Shown here one piece after another: positions 12,301-23,735 of a DNA stretch of 64,000 nt. The stretch covers positions 1,133,474 to 1,197,473 of the forward strand of contig NW_005434667.1 in the NCBI RefSeq assembly GCF_000315625.1. The letters run 5' to 3'. Position 1 is the first letter of the stretch. Each line of letters starts with the position of its first letter. Below the pieces are notes generated by a model that searched no databases, was not told the DNA's origin, and saw only the letters and a list, made by a program, of their open reading frames with translations. The DNA is from Guillardia theta CCMP2712 (Eukaryota > Cryptophyceae > Pyrenomonadales > Geminigeraceae). The translations under genes and the position numbers were made by a program.

Positions 12301-12495
12301 AGGAGCGGCAACCTAGAGACTATCTCAGAGCTGCTGGCAAGAGGCTCCAAGGATCTTGATGCGTCCGATAAATGGAATCGACAGCCGCTACACTGGGCGA
12401 TCCTCAACGAGCATGCAGATGCCGTGGAGCTCCTGCTGAGAAATGGTGCGAAGCGAGAACCTCCGCTCATCCCGGATCGCGTGCACAGGTCGTAG
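9324..12495 (+). CDS. NRPS-like adenylation-carrier protein with ankyrin repeats
   Basis: The protein should activate a carboxylic acid or amino acid as an adenylate and load it on a phosphopantetheine arm. Exons 9324-9422, 9469-9638, 9692-9761 and 9807-11264 join in phase. Adenylation motifs are YYTSGSTGRPKGV (A3), NVYGTTEATV (A5), FYRTGDL (A7), GRLDSQVKLMGMRVELGEVE (A8) and PTGKRD (A10 lysine). A carrier domain with FFLLGGDSLAA follows at about residue 575. Exon 11313 onward gives the end of the carrier fold. Later short exons (about 11480-12495) encode ankyrin repeats: NSPLHLAAASGHLE, TPLHLAAANC, TVLHYAARSGNLETI and QPLHWAILNEHADAVELLL. A and T domains in this order resemble AASDH/ACSF4 (beta-alanine or aminoadipate activating) proteins, but those carry PQQ-type beta-propeller repeats instead of ankyrins. 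No thioesterase, reductase or condensation domain is visible. The 3-prime end could instead be a further exon ending near 12626. Confidence 0.82.
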
Positions 12496-12806
12496 TGATG
12501 ATTGTGAAGTGTCGAACTGACTCCAGCTGGTGCACTCAGGAGGAGGACAAGCTTGAAGGCAGAAGGACCTGTCGAACTCTCGCGACGACTCTTCCCCCCC
12601 GATCACAGAATCAACCTTCTTCTTGAGAGCTTCAAGTAACCTCAATAAAGTTTCTATTCTGCGCATCACTATGCAGCTAGCATGAGTTGAGTCAGTTAGT
12701 TCAGTAGGATAGAGAGGCGCTCGGGCAGACTTCCAAACCCTAGACTAGGTAGTGTATGTCTGGGTGAAAGGAATTTTTGACTTTTTTTTCCCCTCCCCGA
12801 CGGATC

Positions 12807-14532
12807 ATGGCAGCGGAGAAAGCGCGATGGCTTGCTCGTCTGGGCTGTCTGATAGCAGCACAGCAAGAGGAAGAGGAAGCGAGTCAGTCAGACAGCGAGC
12901 AGAAGGTCAGCCTGTCAAGCAGCAGCGAAATCAAGTACGTGAGGGCGATGCATCGGGCACAGAAGCAATCCACTGAGTTGTTGAGGACCTTGTTTCATGC
13001 CGTCGTGAATCAGCGTAATGCTGATGAAGGTGTTTTGCTGGAGGAATGTCTGCAGGTCCCGAGACATTGTTGTTGACGATTCTAGTTTCTGCCATTCACC
13101 TGATGTACAGGCTTATGACGAGATTGAACGAGCACGAAATCAGATCAAGGTTGAAGCAGACCAAGTTTATTTGAACCTGTTCTCTTCAATCCTCTCCGAA
13201 ATCGAACGATTTGCAGTCACCAATCACTCAACATCTCAACAAGACGGCAACGAGATAGGAAAGATCGTCTTATCTCTGGTAGTACAAAACATCCAAGTTC
13301 TTTCCCGATGATTGCTGCAGAACATCATGGATACCGCCAACATATTTGATGCATGTTTGGAACAAGAAATAGCATGCGGCATAAAACCACAAATTTCTGA
13401 TGTAATCCTTCACCTTCTCCACTCTCGCTTACCCGCGTTTTACAGTCTGGAAACGTGGAAATCGAGAACAGTGTCAGACGTACCTGCTGATAAGCTCTTC
13501 TTCAGACTAACACTTGGCATATTGACAGGCCTTGGTTCACTTCTAATCGAGTCCAAGAGTCAGCATCGTCTGGTTGAAGACATGTTGTGGGAAGAACGAG
13601 TACAGCTTCATAGTTCTCATATCTTCAAAGCTAACAAAGTAGTGCAGGCCAAGTGCGAAAAATTGGAGTCCAGGCTCCGCAACTTGCAGCATCGTTGTAC
13701 TTCTTTAGAGCGCAAGTTCCAAATCTCGAAAGAGAGCGGAAGGGACGATGGAAGTCTCAGTTGTTCTGAAGATAACACATTCCAAGGATTTCAGAGCCCT
13801 GGCGAGGATTTCAGCAATATCCTACCTAGTCACGAGTCGCTGACACCAACCAAGTTTGACAACCTTGGAGCATCCAGCACTCTACAGGAGCATGTCAACC
13901 AGCATTTCAATAAGTACCCCAGCGACAAAATAGAAGACTTGCAAACGTCTGCACAAGAGCATACTGGATCGAATCTGCATCCTCTCACACACAACAGCGT
14001 CGTCGTTGACACTGCAGAGGATAGCGCAACTGACGTTTCTCCTCAAAAATCTTTTGCTTCAATTCTGAAAGACTTCAGAAGATTATCAGGAAAGGAGCCC
14101 AAGAAAGCAGAACAAGAGCAGGATCCCTCCGAAGTGGAATTACGACAGATTTTTGGGATCAGGTTGTCACAATCATATCCCTTCACAATAGAAGAAGCGC
14201 AGTCGGAACACGTGAAGCATACTCTGCCGGTAATGCAATCAAGGGCGAATGATTGTTTTACTATGGTACAGGCTGGTAGCATTCTTGTAGGCATCAATGG
14301 CAAACGAACTAAACAGATGGCTCGCAAAGAAGTCCTTCAACACTTTCTGCAAGGAGATGTCGTACTGCAGGTATGCTTCATTAACAAGGCTGGATTCTCA
14401 TTCCTCACTCAGGTGCTGTCAAGCAACAACGACGTCGTCAGCTCTCGCATGGTTAAACCACCTTTTGCAGACAAGCCGCGTCACGTTTGGGCGTATAGCA
14501 TACATTTGATGCGTGAAAACAGTTTAGAATGA
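12807..14532 (+). CDS. Coiled-coil protein with PDZ-like C-terminal segment
   Basis: I do not recognise the family. Exons 12807-13055, 13111-13278 and 13321-14370 join in phase, then either an intron of 42 nt (14371-14412) or read-through to 14413-14532. The start is chosen at MAAEKARWLARL, the first ATG of the open frame after a C/T-rich leader. Residues up to about 300 are mostly helical. A coiled coil is likely around KCEKLESRLRNLQHRCTSLE, followed by a long Ser/Asp/Glu-rich linker. The C-terminus contains VQAGSILVGINGKRTKQ and EVLQHFLQGDVVLQ, the pattern of a PDZ domain (GD-x-L-x-x-ING ... VL). A scaffold role is inference. It lies 300 bases after the adenylation gene on the same strand. 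Confidence 0.6.
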
Positions 14533-14674
14533 AGTCCATCTCAAGAAACCAGCAATCAAGATAATTTCAAATACAGAACTGCTTTATTCTTCTCAGCCTA
14601 CAGGGGTACAGATTACAAGTTTACTTGTACCTGCAATGAAAGAATCTCAGAAGAAAAATCATCCAATGCAACAG

Positions 14675-14888
14675 CTACCAGAAGTTTTGCTTCTTGGAAA
14701 ATCCAGTGGTGTGGGTAGGGTTCATGTCTCCACCATTGACTCCGTCCACACGATGGTAGAAGGCATAGCCGTTGTCGTTGCCACTGGGCCACTTATGTAT
14801 AGTCAAACATTTGCATCATGACAAAGAGGAAGAAACTCACGAAGTCGAGATCTTCCGTGGTTCTAACGTTAGCGAAAGTCTGCAACAC
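14675..14888 (-). CDS. C-terminal exons of a small unknown protein
   Basis: Two minus-strand exons fit together. Exon 14888-14841 (VLQTFANVRTTEDLDF) is followed by a GT-AG intron of 49 nt and exon 14791-14675, which reads WPSGNDNGYAFYHRVDGV, then NGGDMNPTHTTGFSKKQNFW and a TAG stop. The composition is protein-like and the splice sites are good. Upstream exons, perhaps including an ATG near 14980 (MSMEHASPIRDDF), could not be joined in phase. No family is recognised. The gene is convergent with the PDZ-like gene, whose stop is 143 bases away. Confidence 0.4.
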
Positions 14889-16030
14889 CTGAAACATCTA
14901 ACAAAGCTGTCAAGCGATCGAGACAAGGAACCGCAACACTACTTGAAATCATCTCTGATCGGACTAGCATGCTCCATTGACATGTATCAACTAGGAGGTG
15001 CAAGGAGCAATGCAAACACAGAGCACTGACTAGACTCCCAGCATCATGGGGGACATTCGCAGGAGTGCGCTTCTACTTCTATCACACGGTCTCGCTGCAG
15101 ACATGGCATCGACTGTTCTATTTCCGGAGTCAAAAAAATTTCAAGAAACTAGACCGCATCCCCACTCAAGATGGATACTACTGCCAGGCACCTGACTGCC
15201 AGGCTTGAGCTCAGGGCAGAGCTCAGGGTGCGTGCCGCCGGGCCAATCGCCGGGAGTGCGGTGACCGACAGCCTCGGGCCCGGCTGCTCCGATCGGACTC
15301 ACGACCCGCCGGGCCTCTACAAGACGGTTTCGAGGCTCTGATCGTCACGCTCAGCCTCAGCCGGGCGCTCCGATAGCGCACAGATTGGCGGCAGCATCGC
15401 GCCGATCGTCGATCATGGTCACACAGTACTACAACGGTGGGGGGCCGCTGGCCATCAGCTGGACGATAGTTCAAGGGCTTGACTCCTGGACAGCTGCGCC
15501 CGGCTCGGTACGCTGATCAGCTTGTAGCCCCGACTGGCACGATGAAAAGAAAACAAGAACTATGAAGTACCAGCGCAGATTTCGCACGGCAGAGTTGAAT
15601 TGATTCACAACTTGATTCCGCTCCTTTATTCCCTTTCGTTTTCCCATCGCTATACCGACACGGCAGTGGACTTTCCTAGTTGTGTGCAGCATCTGCTTAT
15701 CATACATACAACACGAATCGTTTTCACAGCATGGCAAAGCAGCAGATTAGCTGCACCTGAGAATGAGGTCAGAACCTACTTCGAGGGCACAAATGCTGTT
15801 TCACATTGAAGGAAATCCAGGTTGATAGTCGGTGTTTACTGTGACAGTTGTATCGATAGTTCCGACCTGGTGAAAGACTTACGAGACAAACCATCGCACT
15901 CCAGGCTTACTGCTGGCTCGTTCCATAGATCAGTGTCTCCGCTGACCTGTCAATAGCAACTTGAGGGATACGGAAAAGTCGGAAGAGCAAGGTCACCTCT
16001 GATTCCGTGATTGGCTGTCTTCTATCGGCC
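14889..16030. other. Intergenic region with GC-rich repeat block
   Basis: No convincing gene. Positions 15180-15480 are GC-rich, with many GCCGGG/CCCGGC words like the other GC islands in this window, but without the TTAACTTTGAGTAAAG core. The remainder is of mixed composition with short ORFs only. Confidence 0.45.
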
Positions 16031-16545
16031 ATGGCATCGCACGCTCCTGAACCTCAAGTAAGGTCGTCCGTATAGATCAACATAGATCTTTGAGCGAGTC
16101 AAAATCACCAAAAGCATCGACGGTCATGAGTGACTGCAACTTCCTCACGATGCCAAACTGTTGTATTGGTTTCAGCTGATTGATCGAAGAGCATGCGCCA
16201 AGATACATGCAATCGAAGCAGGTTTACATGTGCGAAGATATCAAGGTAATGACGCAAGACCAAGGACAATCAAACAAAGACATCATCGCTGTGACGAACA
16301 AACATGATAAGTTTAGTGTTCCTATCGTGAGTTCATCAAGAGGTTTCAAGGCAAACAAGTATTCTATTCTAATGGAGTTCAACATATCAACACGGGTAAG
16401 GATCATATTTGTCATGAAAGAATATCTTTTCCCAGCAAGAATGCTCCATAAATTTCATTTGTTCGGCAGAGTATCGCTCACCATGGCTCCCGATTTGGAC
16501 AGAAACGGAAATGTAACCGAGAACTCGTTGTCAACGGTAAAGTAA
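16031..16545 (+). CDS. Possible small spliced gene, unknown
   Basis: A tentative model: a first exon beginning ATG at 16031 (MASHAPEPQ, then GTAAGG), a second exon after ttggtttcag (LIDRRACAKIHAIEAG), and a third after gtttag (CSYREFIKRFQGKQVFYSNG), followed by GTAAGG and a last short exon starting after ttcggcag near 16471. The peptide blocks look protein-like and the donor and acceptor sites are good, but one junction needs a less obvious donor. An alternative single ORF 16180-16545 in another frame has no support. No function is proposed. Confidence 0.25.
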
Positions 16546-16666
16546 CTGAAATCGTTGACAAAACAACGAGTCAAAGGGTGGGGTGGTTGATTATTTTAAG
16601 GGGTATGTTTCTGGTCAATGATAGGGGTGATATGGTACCTTATGGTTGGTGGGGTGGCCAGGGGAG

Positions 16667-18088
16667 ATGGGGGTGGAGAGAGCAACGGACATGGCGGGGG
16701 TCGATGGTGGTGATCGGCCATGCTGGCGGCTGCAGATGCACCGGAGAGGAGAAGATGTGCCAGATCCGCATGGTCCTCCTTCATGGCCGAGACGACCTCC
16801 TGACATGGGAGGGTTCCTGTCATCGATTGAAGGAACTGAGCGGAGAGGGAGGAAGCATTTGTACGATCCGCCATCAGGATATGTGAGTGCTCCTTTATAT
16901 CCCTTCATCTGCACACTCCCGCATAATCCTTGCTCTGCAACCCAAAACAGAAGTCTATCTACTTCCTTTTTTTTGCCTATTAACGAGTGCTTGCCGCCTC
17001 TCACGTTTCTCATCAGATGCCGCCAATCAACAGGGAACAGGTCTGGAAGTCGACGAGCAAGTTTGTGCAAGAACCGAATAGAATCAGCAACCAGAAGACA
17101 GGCAGAAAGTTTGTGGAAAATGTGAGTATCACTCAATTGGCTTTGCTTCTTCCTTGAAGTCTGATCATATCACACAGTTTGCTCAACAGAATCGGGTTGA
17201 AGATTTGGGTTGGACTGGTAACTTCAACAACTACACGGGCCCTCGCCACTATGATCCAAAGCCGACGACTCTTCATCCTGATGACAAATCCAAGTCTTTC
17301 TATGTAGAAAACATGATGGGAACGAAGAAGGTGGTCCTCTCGAAGGATATGGGATTGAAACTGTACTACGACGATGGGGAAAGGCGGTGCGAAAGACCAG
17401 CCACGGAGTGGTCTCTTGAATCACTGATACAGCGAAAGATTAGAGTCCCAGATCTTGAAGATAGACGAAATGGCATCGGAGTTGCAAATCCTGGCGACAA
17501 AGGTTATGGGACAGCGGATCATGCGCCCGAGTATGCAGCCATGTTGTTGGAAGAGAACATGAGAAGGGGAAACATGTCTAGAAAGGTGATGAGTACCATA
17601 GGAAAGTCCTGGTCGCAGTCATCTTCCGATGTGAACTTGGATAAGAAGGGACGCAGAATGAGCGATTACATTCAGATCTACTGCAAAACTCCTTACCGGA
17701 AGAACTCCATGTACATTCATCGAAATGCAACGACCAGCGAAATAGCGGATCTGGCGGGAGGTAATGCCATGCCCTTGTTTGTTTCGTTTGTGTAATGTGT
17801 ATCCTTGAGAAATCTTGTACTGAAACGTTCATGACAGAGGGAGGATCTCGGAAATTTCATATTCTTTTCAAGGGCAAGATAGTCCAACCACATCATCGTC
17901 TACTAGAGCTGGGAATTCGTGCCAAGAGCACCGTCGAGCTGATCCTCGAGCCCGAGCCGACTGAGCACAAGATGACATACGTTGAGAAAGAGAACCTGCG
18001 GAGGATTGAGGAAGATGTAGAGACAGTTAAGGAGCTGACAGCAGCAGAGTCAAGATTTCCAACGTCCCAGGAAGAGAAAGAGGACTGA
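16667..18088 (+). CDS. Protein with C-terminal ubiquitin-like domain
   Basis: Four exons join in phase: 16667-16882, 17017-17121, 17178-17760 and 17838-18088, about 384 residues. The start could also be the second in-frame ATG at 16691. The N-terminal part is Arg/Pro/Gly-rich. The middle has PPINREQVWKSTSKFVQEPN and DLGWTGNFNNYTGPRHYDPK, which look like conserved linear blocks that I cannot assign. Residues from about 268 (DYIQIYCKTPYRKNSMYIHR) through KFHILFKGKIVQPHHRLLEL and STVELIL have the beta-grasp pattern of a ubiquitin-like domain, with no C-terminal di-Gly, so it is a fixed domain and not a conjugated modifier. The C-terminal tail is charged and helical. The family is unknown to me. 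Confidence 0.65.
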
Positions 18089-18229
18089 TAGAGTACATAT
18101 AATTGATGATTTGGTTTAGTTAATCACAGCTCTTTGAATCTACATGGCAGTGTAAAATATGTCCAGTAATGTTTCACGGGATCCTAATGTCCGTTAGAAT
18201 GTGATTTAGTAACCGGGCCTGAGTGGAAG

Positions 18230-19257
18230 TCAGTTGCCTGGAAAGGATAACAGGGATTCCCTTGCCTGTGCAGGAGTCAAATTCAGACGATCTGCAGTCT
18301 GATGCAGATTCGAAAATGACGTGCCGTCGATTTGCAACGCATCGTCAATCTGTAAATCGCTTATAAGCCACTGCAGGAAACTTTTTGTTTGTGCAGAACT
18401 CCACGAGAGAATCTGCAAGAAAGATCAAGGTGCAATCGTGGCAAACGACAAGCGTAACCTCTGGAGGTAGATACGGCCACGGAATGACTCGCGATGATCG
18501 ATACGCTCTTGATGACTCCTCCTGTATCTCCTCCTCGCCTGATGTTGAAGGTTCGGCAGCGGTGTTGAGAAGAAGTTTTAGAAACAGATAAGTCTCGTTC
18601 GATTTGACTTGCGAGAAAGGCATCTTGTATTTTCGCTTGACAATGAGCTCAAGCTTGTCAGAGTATGATGATTTGATTGTCGATTTGATTATGTTCATGC
18701 TTTCCTGCCACCTGAATGACACAACCATGAGTTTCTTCTCCTCCTGACCAAAAGCTCACCTCCTGTTGACCAGGCATTCAGCATTGACCGCCACGAGCTC
18801 GTCGCGCAATCTGAATGGTACATCCTCGTCCAGCACATGGAGAATCGGTTGAACTTTCTTCACAAGAATTGCCATTCTGTGTGATGTGGAGGTGATAGGT
18901 TCAATTTTTGATGTCGGCGACGTTCTAAACCCCTCAGGTGCTACTTCACAGCAAGTAGAGATCTGATTAAGCCCAACAGTGATTCCTAGCTCGCTGATCA
19001 ACTCCTTGGCCGTCTCATCATCCGAGCTGCTATGATGCTGCTCATCAAGTGAATGTCTGTACGATGGTTGAGTTTCAATGACTGTTGCTGGAGTGTCCTC
19101 CGAGTTCGCGGATTTTTCCTTGCTGTACATTCCAGGGAGTGAGAAGAACGAGATGGTTTGAATAGGAGCCATACCGGTTTTGTGCGATAAACTCTTCCGA
19201 AGTCAATAGGATCTTCTTTTGGCGCCGGACTTTGGAAGTAGCAAGGTAATATTTTAC
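18230..19257 (-). CDS. Unknown protein with SAM-like C-terminus
   Basis: Minus-strand exons: one starting after an acceptor at 19258-19259 (VKYYLATSKVRRQKKILL), an adjoining block to about 18756 (AILVKKVQPILHVLDEDV), then about 18728-18475 (IKSTIKSSYSDKLELIVKRK, later VIPWPYLPPE) and 18428-18230 after a 48-nt intron (ILSWSSAQTKSFLQWLISDL, then IDGTSFSNL and LTPAQARESLLSF, stop). The last exon has the W...FL.W....IDG..F..L..L pattern of a sterile alpha motif, a protein-interaction domain. The junction around 19172 is not resolved, and further 5-prime exons must lie above 19257. It is convergent with the ubiquitin-like gene, with stops 142 bases apart. Confidence 0.5.
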
Positions 19258-19874
19258 CTGTCGAGATGCATTATTATTAGTGCAGATTCAAGAAAACAGC
19301 AAAGGTGTAAGTTAAAAAATTCCACCCTCTCCGAGGCATCAACATCTTCTTCTGTCTAACATTGAGATATGTTTGAGAGGTGTGCATCCTTATTGTCTTT
19401 GGATCTCAACATCAAACCTTTCTTCTTTCCTGCTCCATCGCAATCATCACAATGCTTACCACGTCCTTCATGTGGTCGCCATCTTGTGTCGTTCCCCCAG
19501 AAAGGGTGTTGAGGGTGGGGTAGCATCGACACCCGTTTGGATGACATTGGTCGTTGCGGAAATGTACCGGGTACAAGAAATAAACTACCCTACCCTCGGA
19601 TTGCTTGCATCGGTGATTGAGATTCAATCGGGGGACAAGACAGTCGCAACACCTTGACTGATATCCTTGGGGTCGATTATTTCTGCCCCAAATTCTTGAC
19701 TATGTCTTGCTCTGAGGTGAACTTAGCACCAGCACCCAACAGCAGCGATCTTGTCAAGGTTTTTACTGAGTCTTGAAGCGAGTCTTGAAGCGAGTCTTGA
19801 CTAGTTTGACTTGTTTAATCTCCATCATGACAATAAATAAAACATCAGGTTTCGTCGCATGTCAACGTGACACA
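19258..19874. other. Gap between two minus-strand genes
   Basis: It should contain the missing 5-prime exons and promoter of the SAM-like gene. I could not identify them; short ORFs here have no family resemblance. Positions 19768-19800 hold a 14-base tandem repeat (gagtcttgaagc). Confidence 0.35.
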
Positions 19875-20694
19875 TCAATCATCATCATCATCATCGGAAT
19901 TGTCTGAGACCGATGTGTCTGACAACGTCACCGAAGTGACCGAAGTGACCGAAGTCGCTGATAAAGTATCTTGTGACTCCTCCTCCTCAGCCTCCACCTC
20001 CTTCTCCGCGGTTTCTTCAGATGTCAATGCGCATGATTTCGCCATTTCCTCCCTCGGTGATGGTCTGCAGGGCAGATGAGAACGAGCTTGTATCGGAGAT
20101 CACTCACCTGATTGTTGGATCAGAGTTCTCAACAAACGTTTCGTTGTCCACGAAGTTGTGCAGGTATGACAAGACGTCGTAGGCCGCTGCGCTGGCATCC
20201 CTGCAGGCATGCATGAGCGCTACATCCCACACAGCCGGCGCGTACGCAGGAGAGGAGGGGTCCAAGGAGACTTGAATGTAAACTTCGATCACCCGGGAGT
20301 TTGCGATCTCTCGGAAGGAGTTGACGGTGTAGTCCTCATAGCAGAACTCCGGAGAGCTGTTGGGGGACAACAATCAAATCATCGGAGAGAAGAGGTCGCA
20401 GGTCGCAGCGGGAAGAGGAGGAGGGGTTCAGTGAAGTGATGAGCTACCTGCAGTGCAAGCAGACGGTGGAGATGGCTCTTGCTCCCTCCTGTCTGAGCTG
20501 GTAGGGCCCCGTGAGGCAAAGGGAGATCACTGCGCTCAACCCCCCTCGCTCCAGCACGTATCGCACAGTCTGCGGCTCTCCGCCGTAGATGACCGCGGCG
20601 ATGGTTCGCATGCCCTGGAAGGTGAGGATGAGGGGGGCAGGAGTAGAGAAGTAGAGAGAGAGAGAGAGAGAAAGAAGTAGAGAGAGAGAGAGAG

Positions 20695-20742
<48 letters not shown>

Positions 20743-23735
20743 AGAGAGAGAGAATGTTCGGAAAGGAGGAGAAAAAAGTGACGGAGGTGGAGGAGATGAG
20801 GGAGGAACAACCTGCCATTCGAGGTGTCGAGGCCTCTCTGAACTTCTCTCTGCCAGCTGCTCTGGTGTGAGCGTTTCTTCCGGGAGCGCACGGAGGATGT
20901 AGCTGCGCAACGACAGACGGGATATCTCCTTCTCTCCCCTGCTGATCCTCAACAAGTCTTTGAGGGCCTTTCTTGCGCAGAACTCGGACGCAGCGTGATC
21001 TTGAGCAGCGAAGTACATCAAACTCTTGCATCCTTCATAGACGATGGTGTAGTCGTCTGTGTATCCTTGAGCGATCGTTTCCAGGAGGTAGTCAAGCACG
21101 TTGTCTTGCATGAGACTCTTCTTCACCTCCATCAGCTCCCTCCCCTCGAAGTTCTTGATGAACATCCCGATGGCAGCGCAGGCAAGATTCTCAACCGTCT
21201 TGCCGACGTCGCTCTCTCGTATCTTGATCAGATCTCGAGCGATGTGCTCCTTCACCAGGTACTTCATCTGGTCAGCAAGGTGAGACAGCGCCGCGATGAT
21301 CATCATGCTGTTGGTGATGACGAGAGCCTCTTGCCGCCTCACGAGGATCAGCAGCGCGTCCAGCAGCCCCAGGTCGCAGACTTTGACCGCATGCTCGTCT
21401 CTCACGCACATGTAGAAGATGCAATTCAGAGCCCTGCCCACCACGTCCTCTCTCTGCGCAAAACTCGCCAGGTCAACCAGCGTGACCGGCAGGATCGGAT
21501 GGTTCAAGACAACTTGTAGCAGCTTCGGCTCGTGGCAGAGGAACTTCGAAAGGACTTGCATTGCAGCTGACTGCAGCTCGTCATGCCTTGCTCCGATCAT
21601 CTTGACGATGTACTCGAGTGCGTTATCCTGGATGAGCTTCTGCCTCCTCTCTGGGATCTCAGCGAGAGTCCAGAGGACTCGAGCAGCAATGCTCTGGATC
21701 CTAATGTCATCGACGAGGAGGAGCTCGAGAAAGGCTCCTGTCATGGAGGAGATGGAATCCTCTGCCAGGACGATCTCGGAGACGATGGGGTCGGACAGCA
21801 TGTTGGACAGCAGCTGACACCCCGAGCTCTTGACTCGAGAGTTGGATGAGGCAACCATGTTGCCAATCACTGCCAGACCTCCGATGGAAATGAGATGCAT
21901 CTGAGCCGCAGAGTCGTTCTCGCACCATCTTCCCAGCGCTTCACAGGAGGCAGCCTGAGCGAGGAAGGATGAGAATCATGTCAGACTTCAAGGCTCTTTT
22001 ACCTCCACATGCACACTCTCCGAGTGCAGGACGCTGTCGAGAAGGACATGCATGAAGTTGCGATGCGTCAATGCTGCCTTGCCCTCTGCCGAGTAGAATG
22101 CAAGGTTACCCACGAGGATGAAGCTCAGCCTCTGAAGGTCCTCGTTTGGCAACCTAGAGAGGATGGGTCAGTAGGGTCTCACAAGTCTGGATGACGCCAT
22201 ACTGGGTGAAGGAGGAGATTCTGTCCCAGATCTCGTCGTAGGTTGCGATCTCCTCTGCCTTGACTGGGTTGCAGCTCAAGTCCCGCAGCTCGGTGAGGCT
22301 CGCCATTGCTCGTTCAGGGTGAGAGAGGTCGACGATCTACCTCGCTGTTGTCAACGGGGCAGGAAGAAGACGTGAAGTACCAGGCCTGCGACACTTGAGT
22401 GCGTGGAGAAGGAGAAGCTGTGGACGGTGCTCGACGCTCTCCTCCATTTCAACAGCCATGCGATTTCAAACTTGCCGGCAAGATATTTCCCGATCTCATC
22501 CACGTGATCTCTGCAGCATAAGTGAGGAAATCAGAAGCAATGACGAAGAAGAGCTCACTTGCTCAGTGCAGCTCGGTACGCAATCAATTCCGCCAGGTTT
22601 CCATCAAAGAAGTGATGCCTTTTATGCTCTGAAAGGATGCCCTCTACCTCCACCACGCTCCTCCCAAGATATATCTGATCGATAGAGAGATCTATGGCCT
22701 CGTTCTCTTGGCTCCTGACAGAAGAGTTCCTTGAGGACATTCTGCTCTTCATTCTCTGCTTGATCGGGTCGTTCTTGTCGTCTACCTCTGTTACCAGAGT
22801 CCCAGGAGCGATAGCATCGCACTCGTCACCGTTGATCCACCATCTGACTCCCGTCTTTTCCTTCCTCACAGCAATGATCTGCGTCCTTTCCATGTCCACG
22901 TTGAGAGGAGACTGCCTAGCGACGTTCCCGAACAGCAGGGTGTAACATGATTGCCCTTCTTTGAGGTCAGCGCTGATTTCAATCCTGAACTTGTTGCTGG
23001 TATCGATGGCAGCCTGTCAGAAAGGTCAACTTGCAGAAGCGTGCAAGGAGAATCATTCACTAGCAGAGGCCAGGGCGCCGATCCCTCAGTGCATCGAGAC
23101 AGGACGACCACGAAGATTGTGAAAGAGGAGTCTCGGATATCACCTGGTTGCGTATTACATGTGCTCCCTCTACCCCTTTCACTCCTTTGGTTACCACTCA
23201 GCATGTCAAAGAACATGCTGTTGCCAGCCAGGCATAAGAACTGGCTCTTGCCATCGAAGCTTATCACAGGATGGATTCCTGTGTGCCATGGAATGAGTTG
23301 AGTGAAGAGAGTGGAAGAGGTTCAGCTTTGCTATGGGGTAAGATTGTCACCAGCTCGATTTCTGTGAAAGGTGGGCCTCAACTCAGCGATTTCTTGAGAC
23401 GCGCGCTCAGGGCGAGCAGCAGGGATAGGTGTGACTGGCGGATGCCATCCGGTCCTCCACGGTCGTGCTGTGCAGTAACAATTCAGAGCAGTTTGACGGC
23501 TGAGATCATAACGCACCCTCGTCTTCGATCGCCTCTACTCGACCCTTCTCTTGCTGTCCCCTCCTTTCAAGCTGTAACCCCAGCGTCACCATTCCTGCCC
23601 GCATGAACTCGGAAATTTCATTCGCGACCTGCTCGAGATTGAACCAGAGCGCCAGAGATGGCTCGTTCCTCCATGGAAGGGGCTTGGATCTTACAGGCTG
23701 CGGAAGATGAGCATCCGACGATGATTGAGAGTCGA
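19875..23735 (-). CDS. LamG/concanavalin-like and armadillo-repeat protein
   Basis: A long spliced minus-strand gene. The 5-prime exon near 23730-23510 reads SLALWFNLEQVANEISEFMR. Next come LamG (concanavalin-A-like) strands: VISFDGKSQFLCLAGNSMFF, SSFTIFVVVLSRC, FRIEISADLKEGQSCYTLLF, GVRWWINGDE and HHFFDGNLAELIAYRAALS, a typical glycan- or ligand-binding jelly-roll. From about 22330 the protein becomes helical, with armadillo-type repeats: GGLAVIGNMVASSNSRVK, QSIAARVLWTLAEIPERR, LQSAAMQVLSKFL and NLACAAIGMFIKNF. A later exon (TIAAVIYGGEPQTVRYVLER) and the stretch VWDVALMHACRDASAAAYDV continue the repeats. The tail is acidic (TSVTSVTSVTLSD, then Asp run). The stop is at 19875-19877. The long microsatellite at 20650-20755 is inside an intron. 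The first exon and some small exons are approximate. It could be a cytosolic or ciliary scaffold; no signal peptide was seen. Confidence 0.72.
20652..20755. repeat. (GA)n microsatellite in an intron
   Basis: A nearly pure AG dinucleotide tract with spaced AAGTAG breaks. It lies between the armadillo exon that ends with PRHLEWQ and the exon that begins GMRTIAAVIYG, so it is intronic. It makes false Ser-Leu ORFs on the minus strand. Confidence 0.85.

Noticed and set aside
20379-20891. Ser-Leu-rich ORFs on the minus strand
   Set aside because: They read through the GA dinucleotide tract, which is intronic in the armadillo gene.
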